Below, in pieces: positions 29,396 through 38,191 of a stretch of DNA of 64,000 nucleotides. Within the stretch, counting starts at the first letter, position 1, and each line of letters opens with the position of its first letter. Under the pieces are notes generated by a model that searched no databases, was not told the origin of the DNA, and was given only the letters and a program-made list of their open reading frames with translations. Made by a program: the position numbers and the translations under genes. The stretch comes from Peterkaempfera podocarpi (lineage in GTDB: Bacteria > Actinomycetota > Actinomycetes > Streptomycetales > Streptomycetaceae): positions 2,976,001-3,040,000 of the forward strand of contig NZ_CP162102.1 in assembly GCF_042466665.1 (NCBI RefSeq), read 5' to 3'.

Positions 29396-31036
29396 TCAGG
29401 ACGTCTGCGGCTGCAACGCGGACTTGGTGTCCAGGTTGGGACCGGCCGGTACCAGATCCGACCAGGCCTTGGGCACCACACCCGGCTGGATGTCCTTGTA
29501 GCCCAGCCGCGCCTGCGCGTCATTGCCCTGCTGGGCCTGCCCCTGCGTCTGGCCCGAGGGGTCCGGTGACTGACCGCTCTTCGGCAGTACGGAGCTCTTG
29601 GCCGCACTGTCGCCATTGGCCACCACCTGGTAGCGCAGCCCGGTCTCGGTCAGCAGGTAGACCGAACCCGACACATCCTGCGACGTGCCGCCCGCCTCAC
29701 CCTCCAGCGCCCGGTACAGCAGGCCGGTTCCCGGGGTGACATGCGCACCGGCCGAGCCGTTGGTGACCGATGCCGGGAAGTTGCTCGCCGCCCACACCGT
29801 GCGCTTGATCTGGTTCTGCTCACCAACGCCCTGATAGGTACTGCAGAGGACATTGCGGGTGCCGCCCTCCGAGTCGAGACCGTTGACCGCCTGGTTGGGG
29901 CTCAGCTTCGGCCAGTCGGTCGGCACGGTCAGCTTGTTCTCGTTGCCGACCGGTCCGGCCCACTGGGAGCGCTCGGCCGAGGTCAGCGGATCGATCCGGA
30001 TCTGCTGACCGCTGCCGTACACCGCGCTCATCGCCGGATTGGCCCGGAAGAGCCCAAGCTGGAACTCCGTCAGCAGATAGAGCCGCGTCTTGCCGACCAC
30101 GTAGTAGGAGTCGGCTTTGCCGTCGCCGTTGGAGTCAAAGGACATCAGGTGCCCGGTCCTGAGGTCCGACCGGTTCGGCAGGCTGACCGCCGACGGGCTC
30201 CCCAGGGGGACGCCGTCCGGCCGCGGGAAGGTGATGGGCTGCCCGTCGGCCAGGGTGTTCAGCCACTGGTCGGTGACCCGCTCCGGCGCCAGCTGGCTGC
30301 CGAAGAGACCGGCCCGCATGGACTCGTAGGCCGTGTTGCGGAGGTTGGCCGGGCCCAGGCTGTGCTTGGTGCCGGTGGCGTCGACCAGGAAGTCCTCACC
30401 GCCCTTGCCGTCCGGGCCCGGTGACTGGACGAACAGCGCATTGCCCCCTGCGAGCCGGAAGCTGGGGTTGCGCAGAGCCGCGGCCTGAGTGTCCGACAGC
30501 ACAAAGACGGCCTGGTTGACGGTGCTGTGCGCGGTATCGCTGCCGGGCCGGTCGCAGACCGTCCACACCTTGGCCTTGGCTGCCTCCTCCTCGGTCGGCA
30601 GCTTGTCCGGGGCGTAGGGGATGCCGATGGTGGCGCCGTGCCTGGCGTACTGGTCAAGCACCTTGTCCTCGACAAAGGTGACCTTGGAGTCCGCGTCCAG
30701 CACCAGCTTGGCCGAGGCCATGTTGAGCACCGGGTAGAGCGTCTTCTCATCCGGCTTGTTGGGGTCGGGGGTGAGCACCACATACCGGGTGGTGGACTCC
30801 TTGCCCACCACAATGGACTTCCCGTCGTCCCAGCCCTGCGGCGCGGCCGGTTTGATCATGCCCCACATGCCGAAGCCCGCGACCACCACCGCGGCCATCA
30901 CCAGGCTCGGCACCACCGCGCGCACCGGCCGCGGGGCGTCCTCGTCATTGCCGCCCCCGGCCGGTTGCAGAAACGCCCCCACCGTGCGGCGCCGCGCGAA
31001 CGTGTAGGCGTTCAGCTCGTCCCGGCGTGATGCCAT
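29396..31036 (-). CDS. eccB: type VII secretion protein EccB
   Basis: 546 residues. A short cytosolic N-terminus (MASRRDELNAYTFARRRTVGAFLQP) with the EccB family signature precedes one membrane segment at about 42-61 and a large extracytoplasmic domain with repeated beta-rich units. The segment ending near residue 545 is proline/glutamine-rich. EccB sits in the ESX membrane core on the outer face. The ATG at 31036 is preceded by a purine-rich GAGACGACGAGG. It is divergent from eccE with 208 bp between. Confidence 0.94.
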   Translation of the reverse strand: MASRRDELNAYTFARRRTVGAFLQPAGGGNDEDAPRPVRAVVPSLVMAAVVVAGFGMWGMIKPAAPQGWDDGKSIVVGKESTTRYVVLTPDPNKPDEKTLYPVLNMASAKLVLDADSKVTFVEDKVLDQYARHGATIGIPYAPDKLPTEEEAAKAKVWTVCDRPGSDTAHSTVNQAVFVLSDTQAAALRNPSFRLAGGNALFVQSPGPDGKGGEDFLVDATGTKHSLGPANLRNTAYESMRAGLFGSQLAPERVTDQWLNTLADGQPITFPRPDGVPLGSPSAVSLPNRSDLRTGHLMSFDSNGDGKADSYYVVGKTRLYLLTEFQLGLFRANPAMSAVYGSGQQIRIDPLTSAERSQWAGPVGNENKLTVPTDWPKLSPNQAVNGLDSEGGTRNVLCSTYQGVGEQNQIKRTVWAASNFPASVTNGSAGAHVTPGTGLLYRALEGEAGGTSQDVSGSVYLLTETGLRYQVVANGDSAAKSSVLPKSGQSPDPSGQTQGQAQQGNDAQARLGYKDIQPGVVPKAWSDLVPAGPNLDTKSALQPQTS

Positions 31037-31244
31037 CCTCGTCGTCTCCCACCTGTCCGTGTCGCCCCGTTCTCCCCGTCGGCCGCCGCGGGGCCAGGTC
31101 CGTGCGGCCGGCGCTGTCCGCCGGGGACCGAATGAGGGCCAAACCCTCTACGATGCGGCGAACAGACGGTCAGTACGGTACGGGTACGGTATTGCGATCA
31201 GCCAACCGGCCGCAGGTATCCAACCAGAGAGGGTCACTCGGGGG
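31037..31244. promoter_or_regulatory. eccB-eccE divergent control region
   Basis: 208 bp. A 5-bp inverted repeat GAGGG-N5-CCCTC lies at about 31135-31149 beside TACGAT, a -10-like hexamer pointing toward eccE. No clear -35 box was found. Confidence 0.35.
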
Positions 31245-32648
31245 ATGCGAAGCCAGACCGCTCCAGAGCGACGCAGTGCACCGCAGGGCACGCCTCCCCG
31301 CCCAGGGGGAGCACACGGCGGCCGACGGAGGCGGGAGACCTCCCTCCCGGAGCCGGCGCCGCTGACACCCGTCTCGGTACGGATGCACCCGCGGCCCGGC
31401 CGGATCAGCGGACCCGTGCGTCTGCAGCAGTTGGTACTGATCGAGGTCGCCGCCGCGCTGGTCGTGGTCGGATGGACCATCAGCAAGCCTGCGGCCGGGG
31501 CGATGGCGGTGCCCGCGGTTGTGCTGCTGCTGGTCGCCCTGATGCCGATGCGCGGCCGGACGCTGCCCGACTATCTGCGCACCAGGTCCGCGCTGCGCGC
31601 CCGGCGCCGCAGCGCTCCGGGCAACGTCCCGTCAGCAGGCACCGACCCCGGGATCGCACCGGCGCTGGAGATCGACCCCGCGCTGCGCACCGGCACCCAC
31701 GCCACCGAGACCGAGGCCCCGGGCAGCGGCGGTCAGCGCCGCGTCCGCCGGGAGACCGGCATGGTCGGCGACGGCACCTTCCTGAGCACCCTGCTGCTGG
31801 TGCAGTCCAAGGACGAGCCGCTGCGGCCGCTGCGCAGCGCCCGTCCGCTCCCGCTGGACGTGCTCACCTCCGCACTCCAGGTGGACGACATCACCCTGGA
31901 CTCGGTGCAGATCGTCCAGCACACCCAGCCCGCGCCGGCGCCGCACCTGCCGGAGCAGGCGCTGGCCTCCCGCGCGTACCAGCAGCTCCCCGAGGGTTCC
32001 TCGACCCCCTCGCTGCGGCTGACCTGGGTGGCCCTGCGGCTGGACCCCGAGCGGGCGTCGACCGCGGTGCAGGCCCGGGGCGGCGGCGAGTCGGGCGCCC
32101 GCAAGGCGCTGCAGCGTGCCACCGACCAGCTGACCGCCCGGCTGACCGGGGCGGGCTTCACCGCGTCCGTCCTGGACGAGCGGGAGCTGATCGCCGCCCT
32201 GGCGACCTCCACCTGTGTCAACCCGCTGGCCACCGCGGGCCGTCAGGGCACCGGAGGCGGCAGCGGCGCCACCCGGCGCACCCAGGAGAGCCGTCGCTTC
32301 TGGCGGGTGGACGACCGCTGGCACACCACGTACTGGATCTCGCGCTGGCCCCAGCTGCGCCGCCCCGGAGGCAGCGGAGGCCGGATCATCTCCCCCGATC
32401 TGGTGAACCTGCTGACCGGGCTTCCGGCTCTGGCCAGCACATTCAGCCTCACGGCCACCCGGGGCACCGGCGGCGCCGTGGCGATCGCCGGGCATGTGCG
32501 GCTGACCGCGCGCAGTGAGAGCGAGGTCGCCCAGGTCGGGCGGCTGCTGGAGTCCCGCGCCCAGGGCTCGGGGACCGGGCTGGTCCGGCTGGACATGGAG
32601 CAGGCCCCCGGGATGCTCGCCACTCTGCCTCTGGGAGGGACCCGCTGA
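31245..32648 (+). CDS. eccE: type VII secretion protein EccE
   Basis: 467 residues. A basic, Pro/Arg-rich N-terminus of about 55 residues is followed by two membrane segments (VLIEVAAALVVVGWTI and MAVPAVVLLLVALMP) and a cytosolic domain, the EccE layout. EccE is the peripheral membrane subunit of the ESX core. ATG 31245 is chosen because the frame upstream (to 31059) looks non-coding and a purine-rich AGAGAGGG lies nearby; the true start is uncertain. The stop overlaps the next gene's start (TGATG). Confidence 0.85.
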   Translation: MRSQTAPERRSAPQGTPPRPGGAHGGRRRRETSLPEPAPLTPVSVRMHPRPGRISGPVRLQQLVLIEVAAALVVVGWTISKPAAGAMAVPAVVLLLVALMPMRGRTLPDYLRTRSALRARRRSAPGNVPSAGTDPGIAPALEIDPALRTGTHATETEAPGSGGQRRVRRETGMVGDGTFLSTLLLVQSKDEPLRPLRSARPLPLDVLTSALQVDDITLDSVQIVQHTQPAPAPHLPEQALASRAYQQLPEGSSTPSLRLTWVALRLDPERASTAVQARGGGESGARKALQRATDQLTARLTGAGFTASVLDERELIAALATSTCVNPLATAGRQGTGGGSGATRRTQESRRFWRVDDRWHTTYWISRWPQLRRPGGSGGRIISPDLVNLLTGLPALASTFSLTATRGTGGAVAIAGHVRLTARSESEVAQVGRLLESRAQGSGTGLVRLDMEQAPGMLATLPLGGTR

Positions 32649-33442
32649 TGGCGTACCAGACCTATGCCCCGCAGCCGTCCGCCGGCCAGTCCGGGGGGCC
32701 CGGCGCTCCCGACGGCTCGTCGCAGTCCCGTCCGTTCGCCCGGATCCGGGCCGGCTTCGGCCTGCGCGGACCGCGGCGGGAGCGCCATGTGCTCACTGCC
32801 GAGGAGCTCAATGCGCTGTCGATGCCGGTGGGCGACGACGGTGTGCTGATCGGCGTCGACCCGCAGCACCAGTCGGCCGTACTGGGCCTCTTCCGCCCGA
32901 CGGCCCATGAGATCGTGCTGGTCGGCGGCATGTGGACGGCGCAGCTGATCGCGCTGCGCGCCGCCGCCACCGGCGCCCGGGTCGCCGTGGAGAGCGGCCG
33001 GCCGCAGGCCTGGGCGCCGATGGCGCAGGCTGCGGGCGGCGGCCAGCCCTGTGTGACCGTGCACCAGGTCGGCCGGCTCGGCCCGCAGGGCCCCTCGGTG
33101 GCGGCCCCGGTGCTGGTGGTGCGTGACCTGGGCGCCCGTCCGGTACGCAGCCGGCTCTCGGCGGGCCCCTGGCAGACCGTGCTCACCCTGCTGCCCTATC
33201 TGGGCCCCAACGCCCAGCGGGTGCTGGGCGCGGCGGACCTGGTGGGTGTGCAGCGGGTGTCGCCGCAGGAGGCCGAGCTGATCGGACGGGTGATGAACCT
33301 GACCCACGCCGATGTGAGCGCGCTTCCCTCGATGGGGGACAACGTCACCCTCTGGGCGACCCGGATGCGCCGCCAGTTCGTGATGACCACCCCCGCGGAC
33401 GCCGAGGTCCAACTGCTCGGCCCGGCCCGCCGGGTGGACTGA
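32648..33442 (+). CDS. unrecognised type VII locus protein
   Basis: 264 residues, soluble, no clear domain that I recognise. The first 40 residues are disordered-looking (Gln/Pro/Gly-rich) with a basic FARIRAGFGLRGPRRERHV. The rest has alternating strands and helices, with GVLIGVDPQHQSAVLGLFRPTAHEIVLVGGMWTAQLIALRAAATGA suggesting a nucleotide- or ligand-binding alpha/beta fold without a P-loop. The 1-nt overlap with eccE implies coupled translation and a role with EccE. Function unknown. Confidence 0.85.
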   Translation: MAYQTYAPQPSAGQSGGPGAPDGSSQSRPFARIRAGFGLRGPRRERHVLTAEELNALSMPVGDDGVLIGVDPQHQSAVLGLFRPTAHEIVLVGGMWTAQLIALRAAATGARVAVESGRPQAWAPMAQAAGGGQPCVTVHQVGRLGPQGPSVAAPVLVVRDLGARPVRSRLSAGPWQTVLTLLPYLGPNAQRVLGAADLVGVQRVSPQEAELIGRVMNLTHADVSALPSMGDNVTLWATRMRRQFVMTTPADAEVQLLGPARRVD

Positions 33443-33855
33443 GCGGGCGCTCCGCCGAGGGCTGCCGTTTCCCGCACCGTGATACGGTCCGTGACCGGCG
33501 CCCCCTATCCGGGGGTGCCGGGGCGCAGCGCCGCCCCGTCCGAGTCAACCGCAAAGAGCCTCCCGCCCTCGCGGCGGGGGTCTTGCGGCAGCCCCTGCGA
33601 TCTCGTCCGGTTCGAGCGGCAGCGGCCTCTGCTCGGCACGATCCCGGCCGTGCAGAGGGCCGGGCGGGCCGAGGTGACGGTCGGTGGACCGGACGGCGGC
33701 GACCACAGCCCGGACTATCCCGAGTCCCGGGGTAGCTCATAGGCTGGTGCCTCGCGGAGGCCCGGTCCGCGGCCGGATCCGGGCGCCGTCACGGGGACGA
33801 CCGACGGGACCCGGCTGTTGCGGCCGCCCGGCGGAGCTGAGAGAGGGAGTTCGAG
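33443..33855 (+). other. intergenic region before the ParA-like gene
   Basis: 413 bp with no convincing gene. A small hairpin CCCGCC-N5-GGCGGG at about 33562-33578 may terminate the eccE transcript. An 87-codon frame at 33479-33742 has no Shine-Dalgarno and no recognisable product. Confidence 0.4.
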
Positions 33856-36030
33856 TTGAGCACCGATCGCGACGGCGTCTACGTCGGCGACAACGCGCCG
33901 GACGAGGACGAGGAGTGGTCAGACGCTCCCGACTACACTCCCCCGGCCTGGTACACCCAGAACGAGTCGTCGGGTCCGGCTCAGGAGGCGCCGCCCGCGC
34001 CGCAGCCGGCCCCCGCACAGCCGGTCCCTCCTCAGGTCGTCGCACCCGTGCCCCAGCCGGGGCCGGTCGGTCCGGGGCCCGGCCCCGCGACGCAGAGCGG
34101 GGCACCCGTCGGCGGCCCCGAGCAGACTCCGCCCCCTGCGCCGGGACCCGGCCCGCAGGCGGGCCCCATGACGCCGCCGGAGCCCGCACCGCCCGGTCCC
34201 CTGTCTCCCGGCCCGGCGGCTCCCGGCCCCGCCACGCCCGGGCCGGTGCCTGCGCAGCCGGGCCCCGGCATCCCCCCGGTGGGCCCGCCGCCGATCGAGC
34301 AGGGCCCGCAGGCGGCGCCCTTCGCCCCGCCGCCGCCCGGCCCGGTCGCACCCCAGCCCGGGCCGTTCGCGCCGCCTCCGCCCCCGCCGTGGGCCACTGA
34401 CGGTGCCGCACAGCAGTGGCTGCCCGGACCTCCGACCGAGCAGCCGGGCCCGCAGCCGCCCGCCCCGGTGGACGGTCCCCAGCAGCTCGGCCCCCAGCAG
34501 CCCGGCCCTCTGCAGCCCGGACCGGACCAGGCTCCCCCGGAGCCGCCGTACCAGCAGCAGCCGCAGCAGGCCCAGCCTCCACAGCAGCCCGGCCCCGGGC
34601 CCCAGCAGGGCGCCCCGCACTCCGGCGCGCCCTGGGGCCCGACCGCGCCCGGCCCGCAGCAGCCCCCGGTGGACCCGCGCCAGGGCGGCTGGCCGCACTC
34701 CCCCGCCCAGCCGGTCGGCCCGGCCGGTGAGCCGCCGGCGGCCTTCTACGGCGGGGGCGCGCCGCAGCGCACCGCGCACGGTGCCCCGCTGGGCTACACC
34801 GCCGCCGTCGAGCTCTCCTCGGACCGGCTGCTGCGCCGTCAGCCCCAGGAGCGCCGGCAGCAGCCGCGCTTCAAGTTCGGCGGCAAGGCGGCGGAGGCCG
34901 AGCGGCAGCGCAAGCTGGACATCATCCGCACCCCGGTGATGAGCTGCTACCGGATCGCCGTGATCAGCCTCAAGGGCGGTGTGGGCAAGACCACGACCAC
35001 CACCTCGCTGGGCGCCACCCTGGCCACCGAGCGCCAGGACAAGGTCATCGCGATCGACGCCAACCCGGACGCCGGCACCCTGGGGCGCCGGGTGCGCCGT
35101 GAGACCGGGGCCACCATCCGCGACCTGGTGACCGCGATCCCGCACCTCAACAGCTACATGGACATCCGCCGCTTCACCTCGCAGGCCCCCTCCGGTCTGG
35201 AGATCCTGGCCAACGACGTCGACCCGGCGGTCTCCACCACGTTCAACGACGCCGACTACCGCAGGGTGATCGAGGTTCTCGGGCGGCAGTACCCGATCAT
35301 CCTCACCGACTCGGGCACGGGTCTGCTCTACAGCGCCATGCGCGGTGTGCTGGACCTCGCCGACCAGCTGATCATCGTCTCCACCCCCAGTGTGGACGGT
35401 GCCAGCAGCGCCTCCACCACCCTGGACTGGCTCTCCGCGCACGGCTACGCCGATCTGGTGCAGCGGTCCATCACCGTGGTCTCCGGGGTCCGCGAGACCA
35501 GCAAACTGATCAAGATCGAGGACATCGTCGCCCACTTCGAGACCCGCTGCCGCGGCGTCGTGGTGGTGCCCTTCGACGAGCACCTGGCCGCCGGTGCCGA
35601 GGTCGACATCTCGATGATGCGGCCCAAGGTCCGCGAGGCCTACTTCGACCTGGCGGCGCTGGTCGCCGAGGACTTCCAGCGGGCCCAGCAGGCCGCCGGG
35701 GTCTGGCAGCAGCAGGGCTGGCCCGGACAGCCGCCGCAGCAGGGCTGGGGCCCCCAGCAGGGCGTGCCCCCGCAGCAGGGCGGCCAGCCGTGGGGCGACC
35801 CGGGTGCGCCGCAGCAGGGCCAGCCCTGGGGCCCGCCCGGCCAGCCCCCGCCGCCGCAATACCCCGGAGGACAGCCGGGGCCGGGCGGGTACGGCTACCC
35901 CCAGCAGGCGCCGCCGCCTCCGCCGCAGCAGCAGCCGATGCCGCCCGGCTGGACCCAGCAGCCCGGTCCGCCGCCGCCCGGGTACGAGGAGCAGCAGCCG
36001 GGCTACGGATACCCGCCGCAGCAGCAGTAG
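33856..36030 (+). CDS. proline-rich ParA/MinD-type ATPase, EspI-like
   Basis: 724 residues. Residues 1 to about 330 are Pro/Gln/Gly-rich and probably disordered, after an acidic start (DEDEEWSDAPDYTPP). The ParA domain covers about 365-600, with deviant Walker A KGGVGKTTT (373-381), AIDANPDAGTLGRR and the DSGTGLLYSAMRGVLDLADQLIIVSTPS block. The tail from about 615 is again WGPQQG/QPPPPQ-rich repeats. Layout and location match EspI of mycobacterial ESX-1, an ATP-sensing regulator, but that role is inferred. TTG 33856 follows GAGAGGGAG. A long hairpin follows the stop. Confidence 0.9.
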   Translation: MSTDRDGVYVGDNAPDEDEEWSDAPDYTPPAWYTQNESSGPAQEAPPAPQPAPAQPVPPQVVAPVPQPGPVGPGPGPATQSGAPVGGPEQTPPPAPGPGPQAGPMTPPEPAPPGPLSPGPAAPGPATPGPVPAQPGPGIPPVGPPPIEQGPQAAPFAPPPPGPVAPQPGPFAPPPPPPWATDGAAQQWLPGPPTEQPGPQPPAPVDGPQQLGPQQPGPLQPGPDQAPPEPPYQQQPQQAQPPQQPGPGPQQGAPHSGAPWGPTAPGPQQPPVDPRQGGWPHSPAQPVGPAGEPPAAFYGGGAPQRTAHGAPLGYTAAVELSSDRLLRRQPQERRQQPRFKFGGKAAEAERQRKLDIIRTPVMSCYRIAVISLKGGVGKTTTTTSLGATLATERQDKVIAIDANPDAGTLGRRVRRETGATIRDLVTAIPHLNSYMDIRRFTSQAPSGLEILANDVDPAVSTTFNDADYRRVIEVLGRQYPIILTDSGTGLLYSAMRGVLDLADQLIIVSTPSVDGASSASTTLDWLSAHGYADLVQRSITVVSGVRETSKLIKIEDIVAHFETRCRGVVVVPFDEHLAAGAEVDISMMRPKVREAYFDLAALVAEDFQRAQQAAGVWQQQGWPGQPPQQGWGPQQGVPPQQGGQPWGDPGAPQQGQPWGPPGQPPPPQYPGGQPGPGGYGYPQQAPPPPPQQQPMPPGWTQQPGPPPPGYEEQQPGYGYPPQQQ

Positions 36031-36033
36031 GCG

Positions 36034-36102
36034 CACAAAGGGCGGGGGAGGCCGCGCTCCACGGCAGTTGCGTGGGGTGCGGGGCCTCCCCCGCCCTTGT
36101 GG
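36034..36102. terminator. terminator between ParA-like gene and ribF
   Basis: A stem of about 19 bp with one bulge (36034-36053 with 36083-36101) closes a roughly 29-nt apex. It lies between two convergent genes. Confidence 0.7.
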
Positions 36103-36176
36103 TCGGTACGGGAGTGCCGCCCGGTGGCGGTGCCGCAGGGCCGGGAGCAGGTGCTCAGCGGTCCGTCGGACGGGCC

Positions 36177-37128
36177 TCAGCGCTCGTCGTGACTGTCTGT
36201 CAGCTCGCGGGCCTGCTTGACGTCGTCCGCCATCCGCGCCAGCAGCGCCTCGATGGTGTCGAACTTCTCCATGCCGCGCAGGAAGGCCAGGAAGTCCACG
36301 GCCACATGGAGCCCGTAGAGGTCCAGCCCGACCCGGTCGATGGCGTATGCCTCCACCGTCCGCTCGGTGCCGTCGAAGGTGGGGTTGGTGCCGACCGAGA
36401 TGGCCGCCGGCATCCGCTCCCCGGCCGCGGTGAGCCAGCCCGCGTACACCCCGTCCGCCGGGATCGCGGTGTGCGGCAGCGTCTCCACATTGGCCGTGGG
36501 ATAGCCGAGTTCACGTCCTCGCTGGGCGCCGCGCACCCAGCCCCTCGACCCGGTGCGGGCGTCCCAGCACCTCTGCCGTACGGGTCATGTCGCCCTCCGC
36601 GATCAGCCGCCTGGCCAGGGTCGAGGAGAAGGGGTCCCCGCCGCCGGCGTCGCCGCGGACGTACAGGTCCACCACCTCGACGCCGAAGTCGAGGTCCCGG
36701 CCGAGCTCGGCCAGCAGCGCCACATCCCCCGCCGCCCGGTGGCCGAAGCGGAAGTTGGGCCCCTCCACCACGAGCTGGGCATGCAGACGCTCCACCAGCA
36801 CCTGGCGGACGAAGTCGGCCGGGGCCTGCTGGGAGAACTCCCGGGTGAACGGCAGGATCAGCACCGCGTCCACGCCCAGCTCGCCCATCAGCTCCGCACG
36901 GCGGTGCGGCGCGGCCAGCAGCGGCGGGTGGCTGCCGGGGCGGACCACCTCGCTGGGGTGCGGGTCGAAGAAGACCACCACCGACGCCGCACCAAGCTCA
37001 CGGGCGCGCTGCACGGCCCTTCCGATGATCAGCTGGTGCCCCCGGTGAACCCCGTCGAAGGATCCGATGGTGACGACGCTGCGCCCCCAGCCGTCGGGGA
37101 CTTCCTCCAGGCCACGCCAGCGCTGCAC
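36177..37128 (-). pseudogene. ribF: bifunctional riboflavin kinase/FAD synthetase, frameshifted
   Basis: The FAD synthetase half (VVTIGSFDGVHRGHQ, EGPNFRFGH) and the riboflavin kinase half (RGRELGYPTANVE, VGTNPTFDG) are both intact but lie in different frames. The break is at the four-C run at 36541-36544 (GGGG on the coding strand). Removing one base restores ...HRVEGWVRGAQRG..., and 952 nt = 317 codons plus one base, the normal RibF length. GTG 37128 with AAGGAG 8 nt before it is the likely start. RibF makes FMN and FAD and is normally essential, so a homopolymer sequencing error is more likely than true loss. It is last in the rimP-truB run of genes. Confidence 0.9.
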
Positions 37129-37241
37129 CCTGACCGCTCCTTGTCCGCACACTCGCATGCCGATCTACCCCCTATAGCCTGCCATGCCCCGGCGCCTCGC
37201 CCCGCACCGGAGCACCCTCCCGCCCCGGGAGCCGGTCCGGG

Positions 37242-38141
37242 TCAGGCGAAGACGGCCAGCGGACGGGCCTGGCCGTGCCGCTCCTCCACCAGGGCCAGAA
37301 AGCGGTCCTCGGGGCCGAAGACGGCCACCGGGCCGGGCTCCAGACCGGGGGACTTCAGCCGCACCCCGTTGACCAGCAGCCGGGCCTGGTCGGCGTCGAC
37401 GTCCCAGCGGGGGAAGGCCGCCGCGGCAGCCTGCCCGATCGGCAGATGGGTGAAGGACTCCTCCAGCTGCTCCAGGGTGTGGGCCTGCTCCAGGGTGTAC
37501 GGGCCGACCCGGGTGCGCCGCAGCGCGGTGAGATGGCCGCCCACGCCCAGCCCGGCGCCCAGATCACGGGCCAGCGCCCGGATGTAGGTCCCGGACGAGC
37601 AGTCCACGGTGACGTCCAGGTCCACCAGCGGGGTCCCGTCCTCGGCCGCGGCCTCCCGCCGGTCGTGGACGACGAACCGGGAGACCGTCACCGGCCGCGC
37701 CTTGAGCTCGACCTCCTCGCCCTCCCGCACCAGCGCATAGGACCGCTTGCCGTCGATCTTGATGGCGCTGACCTTGGAGGGCACCTGGAGGATGTCACCG
37801 GTGAGGGCCTCGATCCCGGCCGCAACGGCCTCGGGAGTGACCGCGGCCGCGGAGGCGGTGGCGGTCACCTCTCCCTCGGCGTCGTCGGTGACGGTGGTCT
37901 GCCCCAGCCGGATGGTGGCCTCGTAGGTCTTGTCGGTCAGCATCAGATGGCCGAGCAGCCGGGTGGCCTTCTCCACCCCGATCACCAGCACGCCGGTGGC
38001 CATCGGGTCCAGGGTTCCCGCGTGGCCCACCCGGCGGGTGCCCGCCAGGCGGCGCAGCCGGGCGACCACGCCGTGGGAGGTGATGCCGGCGGGCTTGTCG
38101 ACGATGACCAGGCCGTCGGGGCCGGTTCCCTTGCGCTTCAT
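37242..38141 (-). CDS. truB: tRNA pseudouridine(55) synthase
   Basis: 299 residues, typical. It converts U55 of tRNA to pseudouridine in the T loop. The catalytic Asp is in GHAGTLDPMATGVL (about residue 44), the conserved YEATIRLG strand follows, and SAIKIDGKRSYALVR and TVDCSSGTYIRALARDLG are family motifs. A C-terminal domain follows, somewhat like PUA. ATG 38141 is the first codon of the MKRKGTGPDGLVIVDKPAG N-terminus; the frame stays open far upstream but over the DHH gene, which is a high-GC artefact. Confidence 0.95.
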   Translation of the reverse strand: MKRKGTGPDGLVIVDKPAGITSHGVVARLRRLAGTRRVGHAGTLDPMATGVLVIGVEKATRLLGHLMLTDKTYEATIRLGQTTVTDDAEGEVTATASAAAVTPEAVAAGIEALTGDILQVPSKVSAIKIDGKRSYALVREGEEVELKARPVTVSRFVVHDRREAAAEDGTPLVDLDVTVDCSSGTYIRALARDLGAGLGVGGHLTALRRTRVGPYTLEQAHTLEQLEESFTHLPIGQAAAAAFPRWDVDADQARLLVNGVRLKSPGLEPGPVAVFGPEDRFLALVEERHGQARPLAVFA

Positions 38142-38191
38142 GGGTGGTGGCGGCACGTCCCGGAGCAGGGACGCGCCTTCCTTTCGGTGGT

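Noticed and set aside
33479..33742. 87-codon frame before the ParA-like gene
   Set aside because: No Shine-Dalgarno, no recognisable domain, and position within a probable promoter region.
33731..33800. A GGGGTAGCTCA segment resembling a tRNA start
   Set aside because: No acceptor, anticodon or T arm can be formed; no tRNA gene is supported.
36177..37158. Two separate small genes at the ribF locus
   Set aside because: The halves are complementary parts of one RibF with matching junction when one base is removed.
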